The position numbers and the translations under genes were made by a program. From the NCBI RefSeq assembly GCF_003060895.1, contig NZ_QAIH01000001.1, positions 1 through 35,306 of the forward strand: a stretch of 35,306 nucleotides of DNA, read 5' to 3'. The notes beneath the pieces were generated by a model, which saw only the letters and a program-made list of their open reading frames with translations, was not told the DNA's origin and searched no databases. Below, in pieces: positions 1 to 7,227 of the stretch. The stretch's first letter is position 1. Every line of letters begins with the position of its first letter. The DNA comes from Acidovorax sp. HMWF029 (GTDB lineage Bacteria; Pseudomonadota; Gammaproteobacteria; Burkholderiales; Burkholderiaceae_C).

Positions 1-420
1 GTCTATAGGGCGGTGATGGCTACGGTTTTTATAGCATTTGAGGGTCGTTGGGGCTGAGTATGTCGAAGCCTTGGCGTGCTGGTTTGACAAGCATGCTCGG
101 GTGCAGGGCGGAGGCCGGGAGTCGCCCGGCATGCGAGTAACTTTCTTTTGCTTCGCCAAAAGAAAGTCACCAAAGAAAAGGCGACCCCCTGTCTGCGACC
201 CCTGCGCTTCGCTACGGGGCAAACCTGCGTCGGGGCGGTTGCGGGGGGCGCCGTGGAACTCGCTTTGCTGCTGCGCAGCGCCGCTCGGACAACCACGGCG
301 AGTCAGTTAACGAGGCATGGGCGCTCCGACGCCCATGCTCACCCCGCAACCGCCCCGCCGCAGGCGCAGCCAGCATGGGGTGGGCAGCCCAACATCCAAC
401 AGCCGAACATCCAAACAGCC

Positions 421-511
421 CCACGGGCCTTTGCTTCGCTCGGCCCCGCCTGCGCAGCGCGAGGCGCTTGCGCCCGCGAGATGGGGCCGAGCGAAGCGAT
501 GGCCCGTGTGG
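421..511. repeat. Central stem-loop of the large inverted repeat
   Basis: Positions 421-447 (starting ccacgggcc, ending ctcggcccc) pair with 483-511 (starting ggggccgag, ending ggcccgtgtgg) across a 35-base GC-rich loop. Only a few pairs are mismatched. This is the point where the two arms of the larger repeat meet. Confidence 0.75.
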
Positions 512-886
512 ATGTCCTGCGGGTTCCCTTCTGTATGCGCCTGGGGCGCGCAGGGCGCGGGGTGGCACGCGCGTCGGAGCGCGCGTGCTTCGTGGACTGA
601 CTCACCGCAGTTGTCCGAGCGGAGCGCCGCAGGCGCGCAGCGAGTTCTGCGGTGCACCCCGTGGCCGAGCACCCCAGGTTGCCCCGTAGCGCAGCGAAGG
701 GGTCGCAGACAGCAGGGTCGCCTTTTCTTTGGTGACTTTCTTTCGGCGAGACGAAAGAAAGTTACTGCGCCGCCGGGCGCACACCCCGGCCTCCGCCCTC
801 AACCCAAGCATGCCTTCCAAACCAGCACGCCTTCCAAACCAGCACGCCAAGGCTTCGACAGGCTCAGCCCGAACGGTCACTGTAGT

Positions 887-926
887 GCTATAAAAATAGT
901 AGCTGCCAGCGCTTTGTAGACAGGCG
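887..926 (+). repeat. Copy of a short dispersed AT/GC repeat (ctataaaaatag...agcgctt)
   Basis: This copy contains gctataaaaatagt, agctgccagcgctt and gacaggcg in order. The same arrangement recurs at 18953-18993, and parts of it recur at 21221-21274, 19944-19970 (opposite orientation), 25471-25486 and 29501-29515. It lies just downstream of phhA, which reads toward it, so it may sit in that transcript's 3' end. Confidence 0.7.
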
Positions 927-950
927 GAGGCAGCCAATTTCCTTCAAAAA

Positions 951-1790
951 TCAAGCCGCCACAGCCTCCCGCTCATCCGCTGCAAACTCCGGCAACCCCT
1001 GCAGCCGCTCGTAGATCGGCGCAAAGTCCGCCGCCGTCATCTCAAACAGCTGCTCAAAACTGTCGATCACAAAATACGTCTGCTGGTACGTATCGATCTT
1101 GTAGCGCGTGCGCATCGTGCGCTCCAGTTGCAGCGCAATGCGCTGCGGCTCCGGGCTTTGCACCGAATACGCCAGCTCGCCCGAAGAACTCAAAATCCCC
1201 GCGCCATACGCCCGCAACTGCCCCGCCTCGCGGATCAGCCCGAACTCGATGGTGTACCAGTACAAACGCGAGAGCATCTCGCAAGACCCGAGCCCCTGCG
1301 CCTTCAGCCCGCCCTGGCCGTAGCGCTGCACATAGTCGGCAAACACCGGGTTGAACAGCAGCGGCACATGGCCGAACAGGTCATGAAAAATGTCGGGCTC
1401 GACGATGTACTCGAACTCCTCGGGCTTGCGGATCCAGTCTGTCACCGGGAACTTGCGGTTGGCCAGCAGCGTAAAAAACGGCACCTCGGGGATCAAGCCG
1501 GGCACGCCCACCAGCTCCCAGCCGGTGGCCTTGTAAAGGCGCTCGTTCACCTCTTCAAAACGCGGGATGCGGTCGCTCGCGCCCAGTGAGGGCAGGGCGT
1601 CAATGAACGCCTGGCTGGCCAGGCCCGGCAGCAGGGCGCGCTGGCGCTCGTACAGGCGGCGGTAGGTGTCGTGGTCGGCGTCGGTGTAGGCCGCGTAGTC
1701 CTGCGGGCAGGTGTAGTCCGCGTTGGCGCGCGAGTAGTCGCCACGCGGTGGGCGGGTGGATTGGCCATAGACGACAGGGGCTTGTCCCAT
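951..1790 (-). CDS. phhA: Phenylalanine 4-monooxygenase
   Basis: This enzyme hydroxylates phenylalanine to tyrosine in the cytoplasm using Fe(II), tetrahydropterin and O2. At 279 residues it is the short prokaryotic single-domain form with no ACT regulatory domain. The iron ligands are visible as H136 and H141 in IFHDLFGHVP and E182 in YTIEFG. I place the start at 1790 rather than at the upstream ATG (1811), because AAAGGAG lies just before the 1790 ATG and inside the longer frame. It is the last gene of a run with hpd and a Bug protein (65-base gap). Hpd takes the pathway one step past tyrosine transamination, so the run looks like Phe/Tyr catabolism. No pterin dehydratase (phhB) is seen in the window. 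Confidence 0.95.
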   Translation of the reverse strand: MGQAPVVYGQSTRPPRGDYSRANADYTCPQDYAAYTDADHDTYRRLYERQRALLPGLASQAFIDALPSLGASDRIPRFEEVNERLYKATGWELVGVPGLIPEVPFFTLLANRKFPVTDWIRKPEEFEYIVEPDIFHDLFGHVPLLFNPVFADYVQRYGQGGLKAQGLGSCEMLSRLYWYTIEFGLIREAGQLRAYGAGILSSSGELAYSVQSPEPQRIALQLERTMRTRYKIDTYQQTYFVIDSFEQLFEMTAADFAPIYERLQGLPEFAADEREAVAA

Positions 1791-1855
1791 TTTTTTCTCC
1801 TTTGCCGCCATGGTCGGCGCACCGCGATGGGGGTGCGCACCAGCCCACGCGGCTG

Positions 1856-2824
1856 CTAATCGATCTTGATCTTTGCGGCCCGGATCAGGAACTCGTACTT
1901 GCTGTTTTCCGAGCGCACAAACTGCGCAAACCCGTCGAGCGTCAGCTCTTCGGGGGTGATGCCCATCTTCTTGAACTTCTCTTTGCCCGCAGGCGAATGC
2001 ATGGCTGCAGAGAATGCAGTTGCATAGCGGCGTGCATCGGCATCTGGCAGCGAGGCCGGCGCGAACAGGCCGAACCAGGTGGACACATTGAAGCCCTGCA
2101 CGCTGTCGTTGATGCTGGGCACGTTGGGCAGCGCCTCGTTGCGGCTGAGCGTGGTCACACCCAGCGCCAGCAGCTTGCCCGACTGGATCTGCGGCAGCGC
2201 CGAGGCCAGGTTGTCAAACACCATCAGCACCTGGCCGGATTCCAGCGCCGCCAGCGCGGGCTTGGAGCCCTGGAACGGCGTGTGGCCCATCTTGGTGTTG
2301 GTGAGCGACTTGAACATCTCGGCCGAGATGTGCCCGATGCTGCCGTTGCCGCCCGAGCCGTATTTGGCCTGGTCGGGGTTCTTCTTGAGGTACTGCACCA
2401 GGTCGGGCGTGGTCTTGATGCCCAGCTTGGCGGCCTGTGTCGCGCTGACCACCAGCACGTTGGGCGTGCGGGCCACCAGCGCGATGGGCTTGAAGTCCTT
2501 GACGGCGTTGTAGGGGAAGTTCTTGTACAGCCAGGGGTTCACCGCGTGGGTGGCCACGGCGCCCATCAGCACCTGGTTGCTGGCTTTGGGGGCCTTGGCG
2601 ACCTGGTCGGCACCGGTGTTGCCACCCGCCCCCGGTTTGTTCTCCACGGTGATGGAGCCCAATTGCGCTGCGGCACCTTCGGCCACGATGCGGGCCGAGA
2701 TGTCCAGCGGGCCCCCGGCAGGGTAGGGGACCACGATGGTGAGGGGGGCAGACGGGCTCTGCGCCAGCGCGGCTGTGGTTGCGCTGGCCAGAAGGATGCT
2801 GAACAGGTTGCTACGGAGCGACAT
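1856..2824 (-). CDS. Tripartite tricarboxylate transporter (Bug/TctC family) periplasmic binding protein
   Basis: The 322-residue product starts with a Sec signal peptide (a basic N-terminus, a hydrophobic stretch to about residue 20, and a likely cut after ALA). It has the family's N-terminal ligand-loop signature VPYPAGGPLDISAR, and ENKPGAGGNTGAD follows soon after. Bug proteins bind small carboxylates in the periplasm and hand them to TctAB or to sensors. No tctA or tctB gene is present, which is normal for the many orphan Bug genes of betaproteobacteria. Its position between hpd and phhA (gaps of 82 and 65 bases) suggests an aromatic or keto-acid ligand, but that is inference. The ligand cannot be read from the sequence. 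Confidence 0.9.
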   Translation of the reverse strand: MSLRSNLFSILLASATTAALAQSPSAPLTIVVPYPAGGPLDISARIVAEGAAAQLGSITVENKPGAGGNTGADQVAKAPKASNQVLMGAVATHAVNPWLYKNFPYNAVKDFKPIALVARTPNVLVVSATQAAKLGIKTTPDLVQYLKKNPDQAKYGSGGNGSIGHISAEMFKSLTNTKMGHTPFQGSKPALAALESGQVLMVFDNLASALPQIQSGKLLALGVTTLSRNEALPNVPSINDSVQGFNVSTWFGLFAPASLPDADARRYATAFSAAMHSPAGKEKFKKMGITPEELTLDGFAQFVRSENSKYEFLIRAAKIKID

Positions 2825-2906
2825 CGGGATCCTTTTGAGTTCCGGGGAGCGCGCAGTATAGGCACCTGTTCAGGGTAAACCCTTGTGTTGCTGGGGCCGA
2901 CCGTTG

Positions 2907-4019
2907 TCAGGCGTTCAGCACGCCACGGCGGATCTGGTCGCGTTCCAGCGACTCAAACAGCGCTTTGAAGTTGCCTTCGCCAAAGCCATCGCGGTAGTCC
3001 CCTTCGCGCTGGATGAATTCAAAGAACACCGGGCCCAGCATGGGGGTGGAGAAGATCTGCAGCAGCAGGCGGGGCGTGCCGTCGGCGGTGGTGCCGTCCA
3101 GCAAAATGCCGCGCGACTGCAGTTCAGGCACGGGTTGGCCGTGCCCGGGCAGGCGGGTGTCCAGCATTTCGTAATAAACCTCATTGGGCGCCGTGGCCAA
3201 GGGCACTCCGGCCATGCCCAGCTTGTCCACCACGTCCAGCAGGTTGTCGCAGATCAGTGCGATGTGCTGGATGCCTTCGCCGTTGAACTGCATCAAAAAT
3301 TCTTCGATCTGGCCTCCGCCCTGCTTGGCTTCTTCGTTCAGCGGGATGCGGATCTTGCCGTCGGGTGCCGTCATGGCCTTGCTGGTCAGGCCGGTGTATT
3401 CGCCCTGGATGTCGAAGTAGCGGATCTCGCGGAAGCCGAACAGCTTTTCGTAGAAATTGGCCCAGAAGCCCATGCGACCCCGGTACACGTTGTGTGTGAG
3501 GTGGTCGATGAGGTTCAGGCCGTGGCCCACGGGGCGGCGGTCCACGCCTTCGATGAATTCGAAGTCGATGTCATAGATGGACTTGCCGTCTTCAAAGCGG
3601 TCGATCAAATACAGCGGCGCGCCGCCAATGCCCTTGATGGCGGGCAGGCGCAGTTCCATGGGGCCGGTGGGGATCTCGATGGGCTGGGCGCCCAGTTCCA
3701 GTGCGCGGTTGTAGGCTTTGTGAGCGTCCTTCACGCGGAAGGCCAGGCCACAGGCCGAGGGGCCGTGCTCGGCGCCAAAGTACGCGGCCTGGCTGTGGGG
3801 CTCGCGGTTGAGGATGAAGTTGATGCCGTTCTGGCGGTACAGCACCACGTCCTTGGAGCGGTGCTTGGCGACCAGTGTGAAGCCCAGCTTTTCAAACACC
3901 GGCTCCAGCACGCCCGGTGTAGGCGATGTGAATTCGACGAACTCGAAGCCCATCAGGCCCATTGGGTTGTCCCAGGCTTCGAGCTGGGCGGCGGTTTCTT
4001 GCGGCAAGGCGGCGTTCAT
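2907..4019 (-). CDS. hpd: 4-Hydroxyphenylpyruvate dioxygenase
   Basis: This enzyme converts 4-hydroxyphenylpyruvate, the transamination product of tyrosine, to homogentisate with a non-haem iron. The protein has 370 residues, close to the bacterial norm, and two vicinal-oxygen-chelate domains. The metal triad fits H173 (IDHLT), H252 (QHIAL) and E334 (FFEFIQR). I chose the ATG at 4019, which has GGAG eight bases upstream, over the ATG at 4052, which adds eleven unlikely residues. It is the first gene of the run hpd - Bug protein - phhA. A dyad that could be an operator lies at 4088-4114. Homogentisate dioxygenase and later steps are not in the window. Confidence 0.96.
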   Translation of the reverse strand: MNAALPQETAAQLEAWDNPMGLMGFEFVEFTSPTPGVLEPVFEKLGFTLVAKHRSKDVVLYRQNGINFILNREPHSQAAYFGAEHGPSACGLAFRVKDAHKAYNRALELGAQPIEIPTGPMELRLPAIKGIGGAPLYLIDRFEDGKSIYDIDFEFIEGVDRRPVGHGLNLIDHLTHNVYRGRMGFWANFYEKLFGFREIRYFDIQGEYTGLTSKAMTAPDGKIRIPLNEEAKQGGGQIEEFLMQFNGEGIQHIALICDNLLDVVDKLGMAGVPLATAPNEVYYEMLDTRLPGHGQPVPELQSRGILLDGTTADGTPRLLLQIFSTPMLGPVFFEFIQREGDYRDGFGEGNFKALFESLERDQIRRGVLNA

Positions 4020-4087
4020 GGGGTGTCTCCGGCATTCGTTGATGAATGTCATGGACTGTAGGCGCGGCTTGCCTCATGTTTCTGGCG

Positions 4088-4114
4088 AAATCAAGAGGCT
4101 TGGCCGCTTGATTT
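4088..4114. promoter_or_regulatory. Candidate operator upstream of hpd
   Basis: AAATCAAG, then 11 bases, then CTTGATTT forms a perfect 8-bp dyad 69-95 bases upstream of the hpd start. On the minus strand TTGACC (4132-4137) lies just upstream and could serve as a -35 box, with the dyad covering the -10 position. The spacing would suit a dimeric regulator. The Lrp/AsnC protein at 6488 is one candidate, without direct evidence. Confidence 0.4.
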
Positions 4115-4214
4115 GCAGGAATCTTGTGAATGGTCAAAATTTCGCGCAGTCTGGCGGCGTGCTGGGCAAGGCTGGCCGCCGCAGCGCTGCGTGGTCGACA
4201 GGCGCCCCAGCGCG

Positions 4215-4384
4215 CTAGGGATCCTCTGCACGAATCTCGCTGGTCAAATGAGCGCAGCGGAGCGGGAGGGGCTGCAAGGCGCAAAACGCAGCAATAGCCG
4301 TAGCTATTGCGAGTATTTGCAACGCTGCAGACTGCCCGAGACCGCAGATGCGCGCGACGCGCTGATTCGTGCAGAGGGTCCCTA
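4215..4384. mobile_element. MITE-like element with ~19-bp terminal inverted repeats and TA target duplication
   Basis: The ends at 4217-4235 and 4364-4382 are inverted copies with one mismatch (left gggatcctctgcacgaatc). A TA dinucleotide lies immediately outside each end (4215-4216 and 4383-4384), as expected for the target duplication of IS630/Tc1-type elements. The 166-base interior is itself partly palindromic, with a perfect gcaatagc-cgta-gctattgc core near 4290-4310 and weaker pairing further out. It encodes no protein. The right-hand TA forms part of the stop codon of the lipase foldase gene. Together with 4020-4214 this fills the 362-base gap between hpd and that gene. Confidence 0.75.
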
Positions 4385-5377
4385 TGAGCCCGAGGTGCCC
4401 GCGTTGAGCTGGCGCAGCGCCAGGGCGGCATCAATGCGTTGTTGCTCCTCGGGCGAGAAGAGCTGCTGGCGCAGTTGCTGCAGGCCAGGGCCCTCGCCCT
4501 GCCGGGCACGGGCTTGGCTGTACTGGTCGAGGCGCTGGTTCCAGTGCTGTTCCTCCCGGTCCAGCTGCGCCATGGCCTGGGCGGCTGCCGAGCCGTATTG
4601 CGCACTGCGGGCGGCGTAGCGGGTGCGCTCGTCGGCATTGCTGGCGTTGAAGGCAGCCGTCTGCGCGGCGGCGGCCATGTGTTCGGTGGCGGCACTGCGT
4701 TCGGCGCGGCGTTCGGTGGAGAGTTCGTTGTCAGCCGCCTGTAGCGCCTGGGCGCGCTGCTCGGGGCTGAGCAGGGTGTTGCGCTCAATTTCCAGGCGCG
4801 CCAGGGTGTAGCGGTCCAGTTCAGCCTCGCGCGCAAACAGGGCGTCGTGTTCGGCGTCGTCAAAAAACTGCTGGCGCACCTTGTGGCGCGCTTCCAGGGC
4901 ATCGCGCAAGGCGCGTGGGTCGGTCAGATCCTGTGGCGCGCGCAAGCTGCCGAGGGCCACGCGGTAGTCCACATAGCGCTCGGCCAGGGCCAGCGCCCGT
5001 GTGGCCAAGGCGGCGGGGAAATGCTGGTTGACCAGTGCGGCCAGGCGCTGCTTGAGCGTGGCCGGGTCGCTGGCGTCGCCCGCTTCCATCAACAAGGCTT
5101 CCAGTGTGTCGCGCAGGCCGTGCACCAGTAGCGGGTCGGCCGGGCCGTCGGTGGTGATGGCGCGGCGGCGTGCAAAAAAGCTGTTGTCCACGCTCTGTGC
5201 TGGCGAGGTTTGTACCAGTGCACCTGCGGGGGCGGCGGCCGCCCTCGCCCCGGCCGGTGGTTGATGTGTATCCCCCGTGCCCAACCCGGCAGGGCCACCT
5301 AGCCACCACACCACGGCGGCCGTTGTGAGGGCCAGGACTGCTGCGGCAACCGCCCAGGTGCGTGAGGGCTGGGCCAC
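4382..5377 (-). CDS. lifO: Lipase-specific foldase (lipase chaperone, Lif family)
   Basis: Lif proteins are steric foldases anchored in the inner membrane that fold a partner lipase in the periplasm before type II secretion. The 331-residue product has one N-terminal membrane segment (about residues 8-27), an Ala/Pro-rich linker, and a long, charged, all-helical domain to the end. The family's key motif RxxFDY(F/C)L(S/T)A appears in altered form at residues 89-100 (RDTLEALLMEAG): R, the acidic residue, L and G are kept but the aromatics are not. The start is GTG at 5377, three bases after the lipase stop, so the two are probably translationally coupled. The TAG stop is shared with the target TA of the adjacent MITE-like element. 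Family assignment is firm because of the neighbour. Confidence 0.88.
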   Translation of the reverse strand: MAQPSRTWAVAAAVLALTTAAVVWWLGGPAGLGTGDTHQPPAGARAAAAPAGALVQTSPAQSVDNSFFARRRAITTDGPADPLLVHGLRDTLEALLMEAGDASDPATLKQRLAALVNQHFPAALATRALALAERYVDYRVALGSLRAPQDLTDPRALRDALEARHKVRQQFFDDAEHDALFAREAELDRYTLARLEIERNTLLSPEQRAQALQAADNELSTERRAERSAATEHMAAAAQTAAFNASNADERTRYAARSAQYGSAAAQAMAQLDREEQHWNQRLDQYSQARARQGEGPGLQQLRQQLFSPEEQQRIDAALALRQLNAGTSGS

Positions 5378-5380
5378 GGC

Positions 5381-6322
5381 TTACAGGCCTTGTTGCTTGA
5401 GGCGGTTGGCGTGCTGGCGGTACAGCGTCACCGGGTCGGTGGAGAACCAGTCGCGCAGGCCCAGCAACTGGTTCACTTCGTCCAGGTGGTTCTGGCGGTA
5501 GTCGCCCAGGTGTTTGCCCAGGCGCGACGAGCAGGCCGACACCAGACCGTCGTTCGCCTCGCCAAAGGTCAGGCTCAGCACGCTGAGCAGACCGTCGCTG
5601 GCATCCAGCACATTGGTCAACGGCTGTGTGCCGGTCCAGGAGTAGTAGCGCACGCCATTCACCAGCTCAGCGCCATTGCCGCAGCCTGATGTGGGCACGC
5701 CGTGTGGAAAGCGGCTGTTGAACTTGGCCGAGCCCGCCGTGGTCAGCGAGTCCAGTGCCGCCGTGGGCATCTGGGGCAGGCCGGTGCCGCCGGAGGTCAG
5801 GTTGATCAGGCCCACTAGCGCCTTGGCCGCAGCGTTGGCCACGGCCTCAGACACCGAGCCCGCAGGGGCCACACCGCGCAGGATGTCGGCCACGCGCGAA
5901 CCCCGGTTGACGCCCCCGATGGACGTGACCGATGCCACCAGCTGCGGCGCGACGCCCGCCACATAGCGCGTGGTAGGCCCGCCGTGCGAATGCCCCACCA
6001 GGTTCACCTTGGCCGCGCCGGTGATGGCGAGGATGGTCTTGACCTGGGCCAGCAGCTGCTCGCCGCGCACTTCGGTGCTGTTGGCAGCCGACACCTGGGC
6101 GACGTAGACCTTGGCGCCGCCCTGGCGCAGCGCGTCGGGGATGCCGTAGAAGTAGTCGATGCCCAGGGCTGAGTCAAAGCCGAAAAGCCCGTGCACGAGC
6201 ACGATGGGGTAGCGCGTTTGCGTATAGCCCGTTTGCGCCTGCGCGCCCACGCCCAGCAGCAGCAACCCCGCTGTGGCTGCCAGCACCAGTCGCCGCAAAA
6301 AGCGGCTGAAAAATCCGGTCAT
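5381..6322 (-). CDS. Secreted triacylglycerol lipase (family I, Lif-dependent)
   Basis: This is an extracellular lipase of the Burkholderia/Pseudomonas type. The 313-residue precursor has a signal peptide (RFLRRLVLAATAGLLLLG, likely cut after AQA near residue 29). The oxyanion region is VLVHGLFG, the nucleophile is S112 in GHSHGG, the acid is probably D258 in ANDGLV, and the base is H279 in QNHLDEVNQ. C214 and C264 match the conserved disulfide, and nearby aspartates match the calcium site. I chose the ATG at 6322, which is preceded by GGAG, over the one at 6361, which lies inside the palindrome region. It is the first gene of a two-gene operon with its foldase and is divergent from the Lrp-type gene. 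A 28-bp palindrome lies in its promoter region. Confidence 0.95.
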   Translation of the reverse strand: MTGFFSRFLRRLVLAATAGLLLLGVGAQAQTGYTQTRYPIVLVHGLFGFDSALGIDYFYGIPDALRQGGAKVYVAQVSAANSTEVRGEQLLAQVKTILAITGAAKVNLVGHSHGGPTTRYVAGVAPQLVASVTSIGGVNRGSRVADILRGVAPAGSVSEAVANAAAKALVGLINLTSGGTGLPQMPTAALDSLTTAGSAKFNSRFPHGVPTSGCGNGAELVNGVRYYSWTGTQPLTNVLDASDGLLSVLSLTFGEANDGLVSACSSRLGKHLGDYRQNHLDEVNQLLGLRDWFSTDPVTLYRQHANRLKQQGL

Positions 6323-6357
6323 GTGTTTGTCTCCGTTGATGTGATTTCTTATGCTAT

Positions 6358-6385
6358 GCAAAATAGAACGATCGTTCTTTTTTGC
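6358..6385. promoter_or_regulatory. 28-bp near-perfect palindrome in the lipase promoter region
   Basis: The core AGAACGATCGTTCT (6365-6378) is a perfect palindrome, and the flanks gcaaaa and ttttgc also pair, leaving one mismatched pair in 28 bases. It begins 36 bases upstream of the lipase ATG and about 100 bases before the divergent Lrp-type gene. The size and symmetry are like TetR-family operators, so the lipase is probably repressed by a dimeric regulator. Confidence 0.6.
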
Positions 6386-6487
6386 GAGTTTTATTTTTTG
6401 TGGAGATGGCTGTTGTCACTATCGGGACATACCCGTGCTCGCAATATGGACAGCGAAAAACGGTCAGTTTCCGTAAAATCCTGCGCC

Positions 6488-6970
6488 ATGAGAGCTTTTG
6501 ACGCATTGGACAAGCTGGATCGCGCCATCCTGCGCCGCCTGCAAGAGAACGGTCGCGAGACCTATGACGTGATCGGTGAGCAGGTGGGCCTGTCGCCCAG
6601 CGCCGTGCTGCGCCGCGTCAAGCGGCTGGAAGACAGTGGCGTGATCCACCGCTACGTGGCCCTGGTGCAGCCCGAAGCCGTGGGGCTGGGCCTCACGGCG
6701 TACCTGAATGTGCGGCTCGAAAAACACACCGAAAGCCACAAGCGCAACCCCATGGACCTGTTCCGCGCCAGCGTGCAGACCTGGCCCGAGGTGGTGGAGT
6801 GCGCATCGCTCACCGGCGAGATGGACTACCTGCTGCGCGTGGTGGTGGCCGACATGGCGCACTACAGCCGCTTCATCATGGACACCCTGCTCAAGCACCC
6901 CAGCGTGCAGGACTGCAAGACCAGTTTTGTGCTCGACCGGGTGAAGGCGACGACGGCGGTGCCTGTGTGA
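6488..6970 (+). CDS. Lrp/AsnC-family transcriptional regulator
   Basis: The 160-residue protein has an N-terminal winged helix-turn-helix (LDKLDRAILRRLQENGR, then QVGLSPSAVLRRVKRLEDSG at about residues 31-50) and a C-terminal ligand-sensing RAM/ActR-like domain (ECASLTGEMDYLLRVVVADM). Regulators of this family respond to amino acids and bind DNA as octamers or dimers. I start at the ATG at 6488; the longer frame upstream runs back into the divergent promoter region. Its distance from hpd is about 2.5 kb with the lipase operon between them. Control of Phe/Tyr catabolism is a reasonable guess, because similar regulators neighbour hpd in relatives as far as I recall. It could instead control the lipase or an unlinked pathway. 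Confidence 0.93.
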   Translation: MRAFDALDKLDRAILRRLQENGRETYDVIGEQVGLSPSAVLRRVKRLEDSGVIHRYVALVQPEAVGLGLTAYLNVRLEKHTESHKRNPMDLFRASVQTWPEVVECASLTGEMDYLLRVVVADMAHYSRFIMDTLLKHPSVQDCKTSFVLDRVKATTAVPV

Positions 6971-7227
6971 CGAGGCGAGGGGTGCGCTCTCAGACAGGTG
7001 TTGCCGGGTGAGCCGCTCCGCTATACGCTTGGCTATGGCACCGGCTTGCCCCGTCGCGACAGTGATGGGCTTCGTGAATTGTCCGTTTTTGCTCTTTTTT
7101 AGAGCAATAGTGCTGTTTTTGGACTGCGGAAGAGCCGATTTCTTGGTTTTTGAGCGAGCTCACTATTTTGTTGCGTTGCAGCAAAATGGGCTGGAAATGA
7201 TCAGGGAAAACCCTTACATTACTTGGC

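Larger units (their letters stand above)
1..950. repeat. Gene-free region made of two inverted copies of a ~430-bp repeat
   Basis: I see no convincing gene here. The left arm (about 3-447) and the reverse complement of the right arm (about 483-916) align along nearly their whole length with many substitutions and small indels. Shared landmarks, in order from the outside, are a Ttttatagc tract, gggctgagNNtgtcgaagcc (left 51-70, right about 851-871), a ggcggaggccgg tract, the self-complementary ctttctttt...aaaagaaag block (left about 141-177, right about 720-768), ctacggggcaa, and gctcggacaac. The centre is a near-perfect stem, 421-447 against 483-511. Open reading frames in all frames exist only because the GC content is high, and none has an RBS or a recognisable product. 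Similar tracts occur between genes in other Comamonadaceae as far as I remember; that is not checked. Confidence 0.8.

Noticed and set aside
38-937. Many overlapping open frames on both strands at the left end
   Set aside because: They lie wholly within the inverted repeat, have no RBS or known domain, and occur in all frames because stops are rare at this GC content.
951-1811. phhA start at 1811
   Set aside because: The Shine-Dalgarno sequence for the ATG at 1790 lies inside the extra seven codons, so the shorter form is favoured.
3808-4218. Plus-strand frame across the hpd 5' end
   Set aside because: It is antisense to hpd, with no RBS or domain.
4113-4619. Open frame across the MITE-like element and the end of lifO
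   Set aside because: It is antisense to lifO, crosses the repeat, and has no recognisable product.
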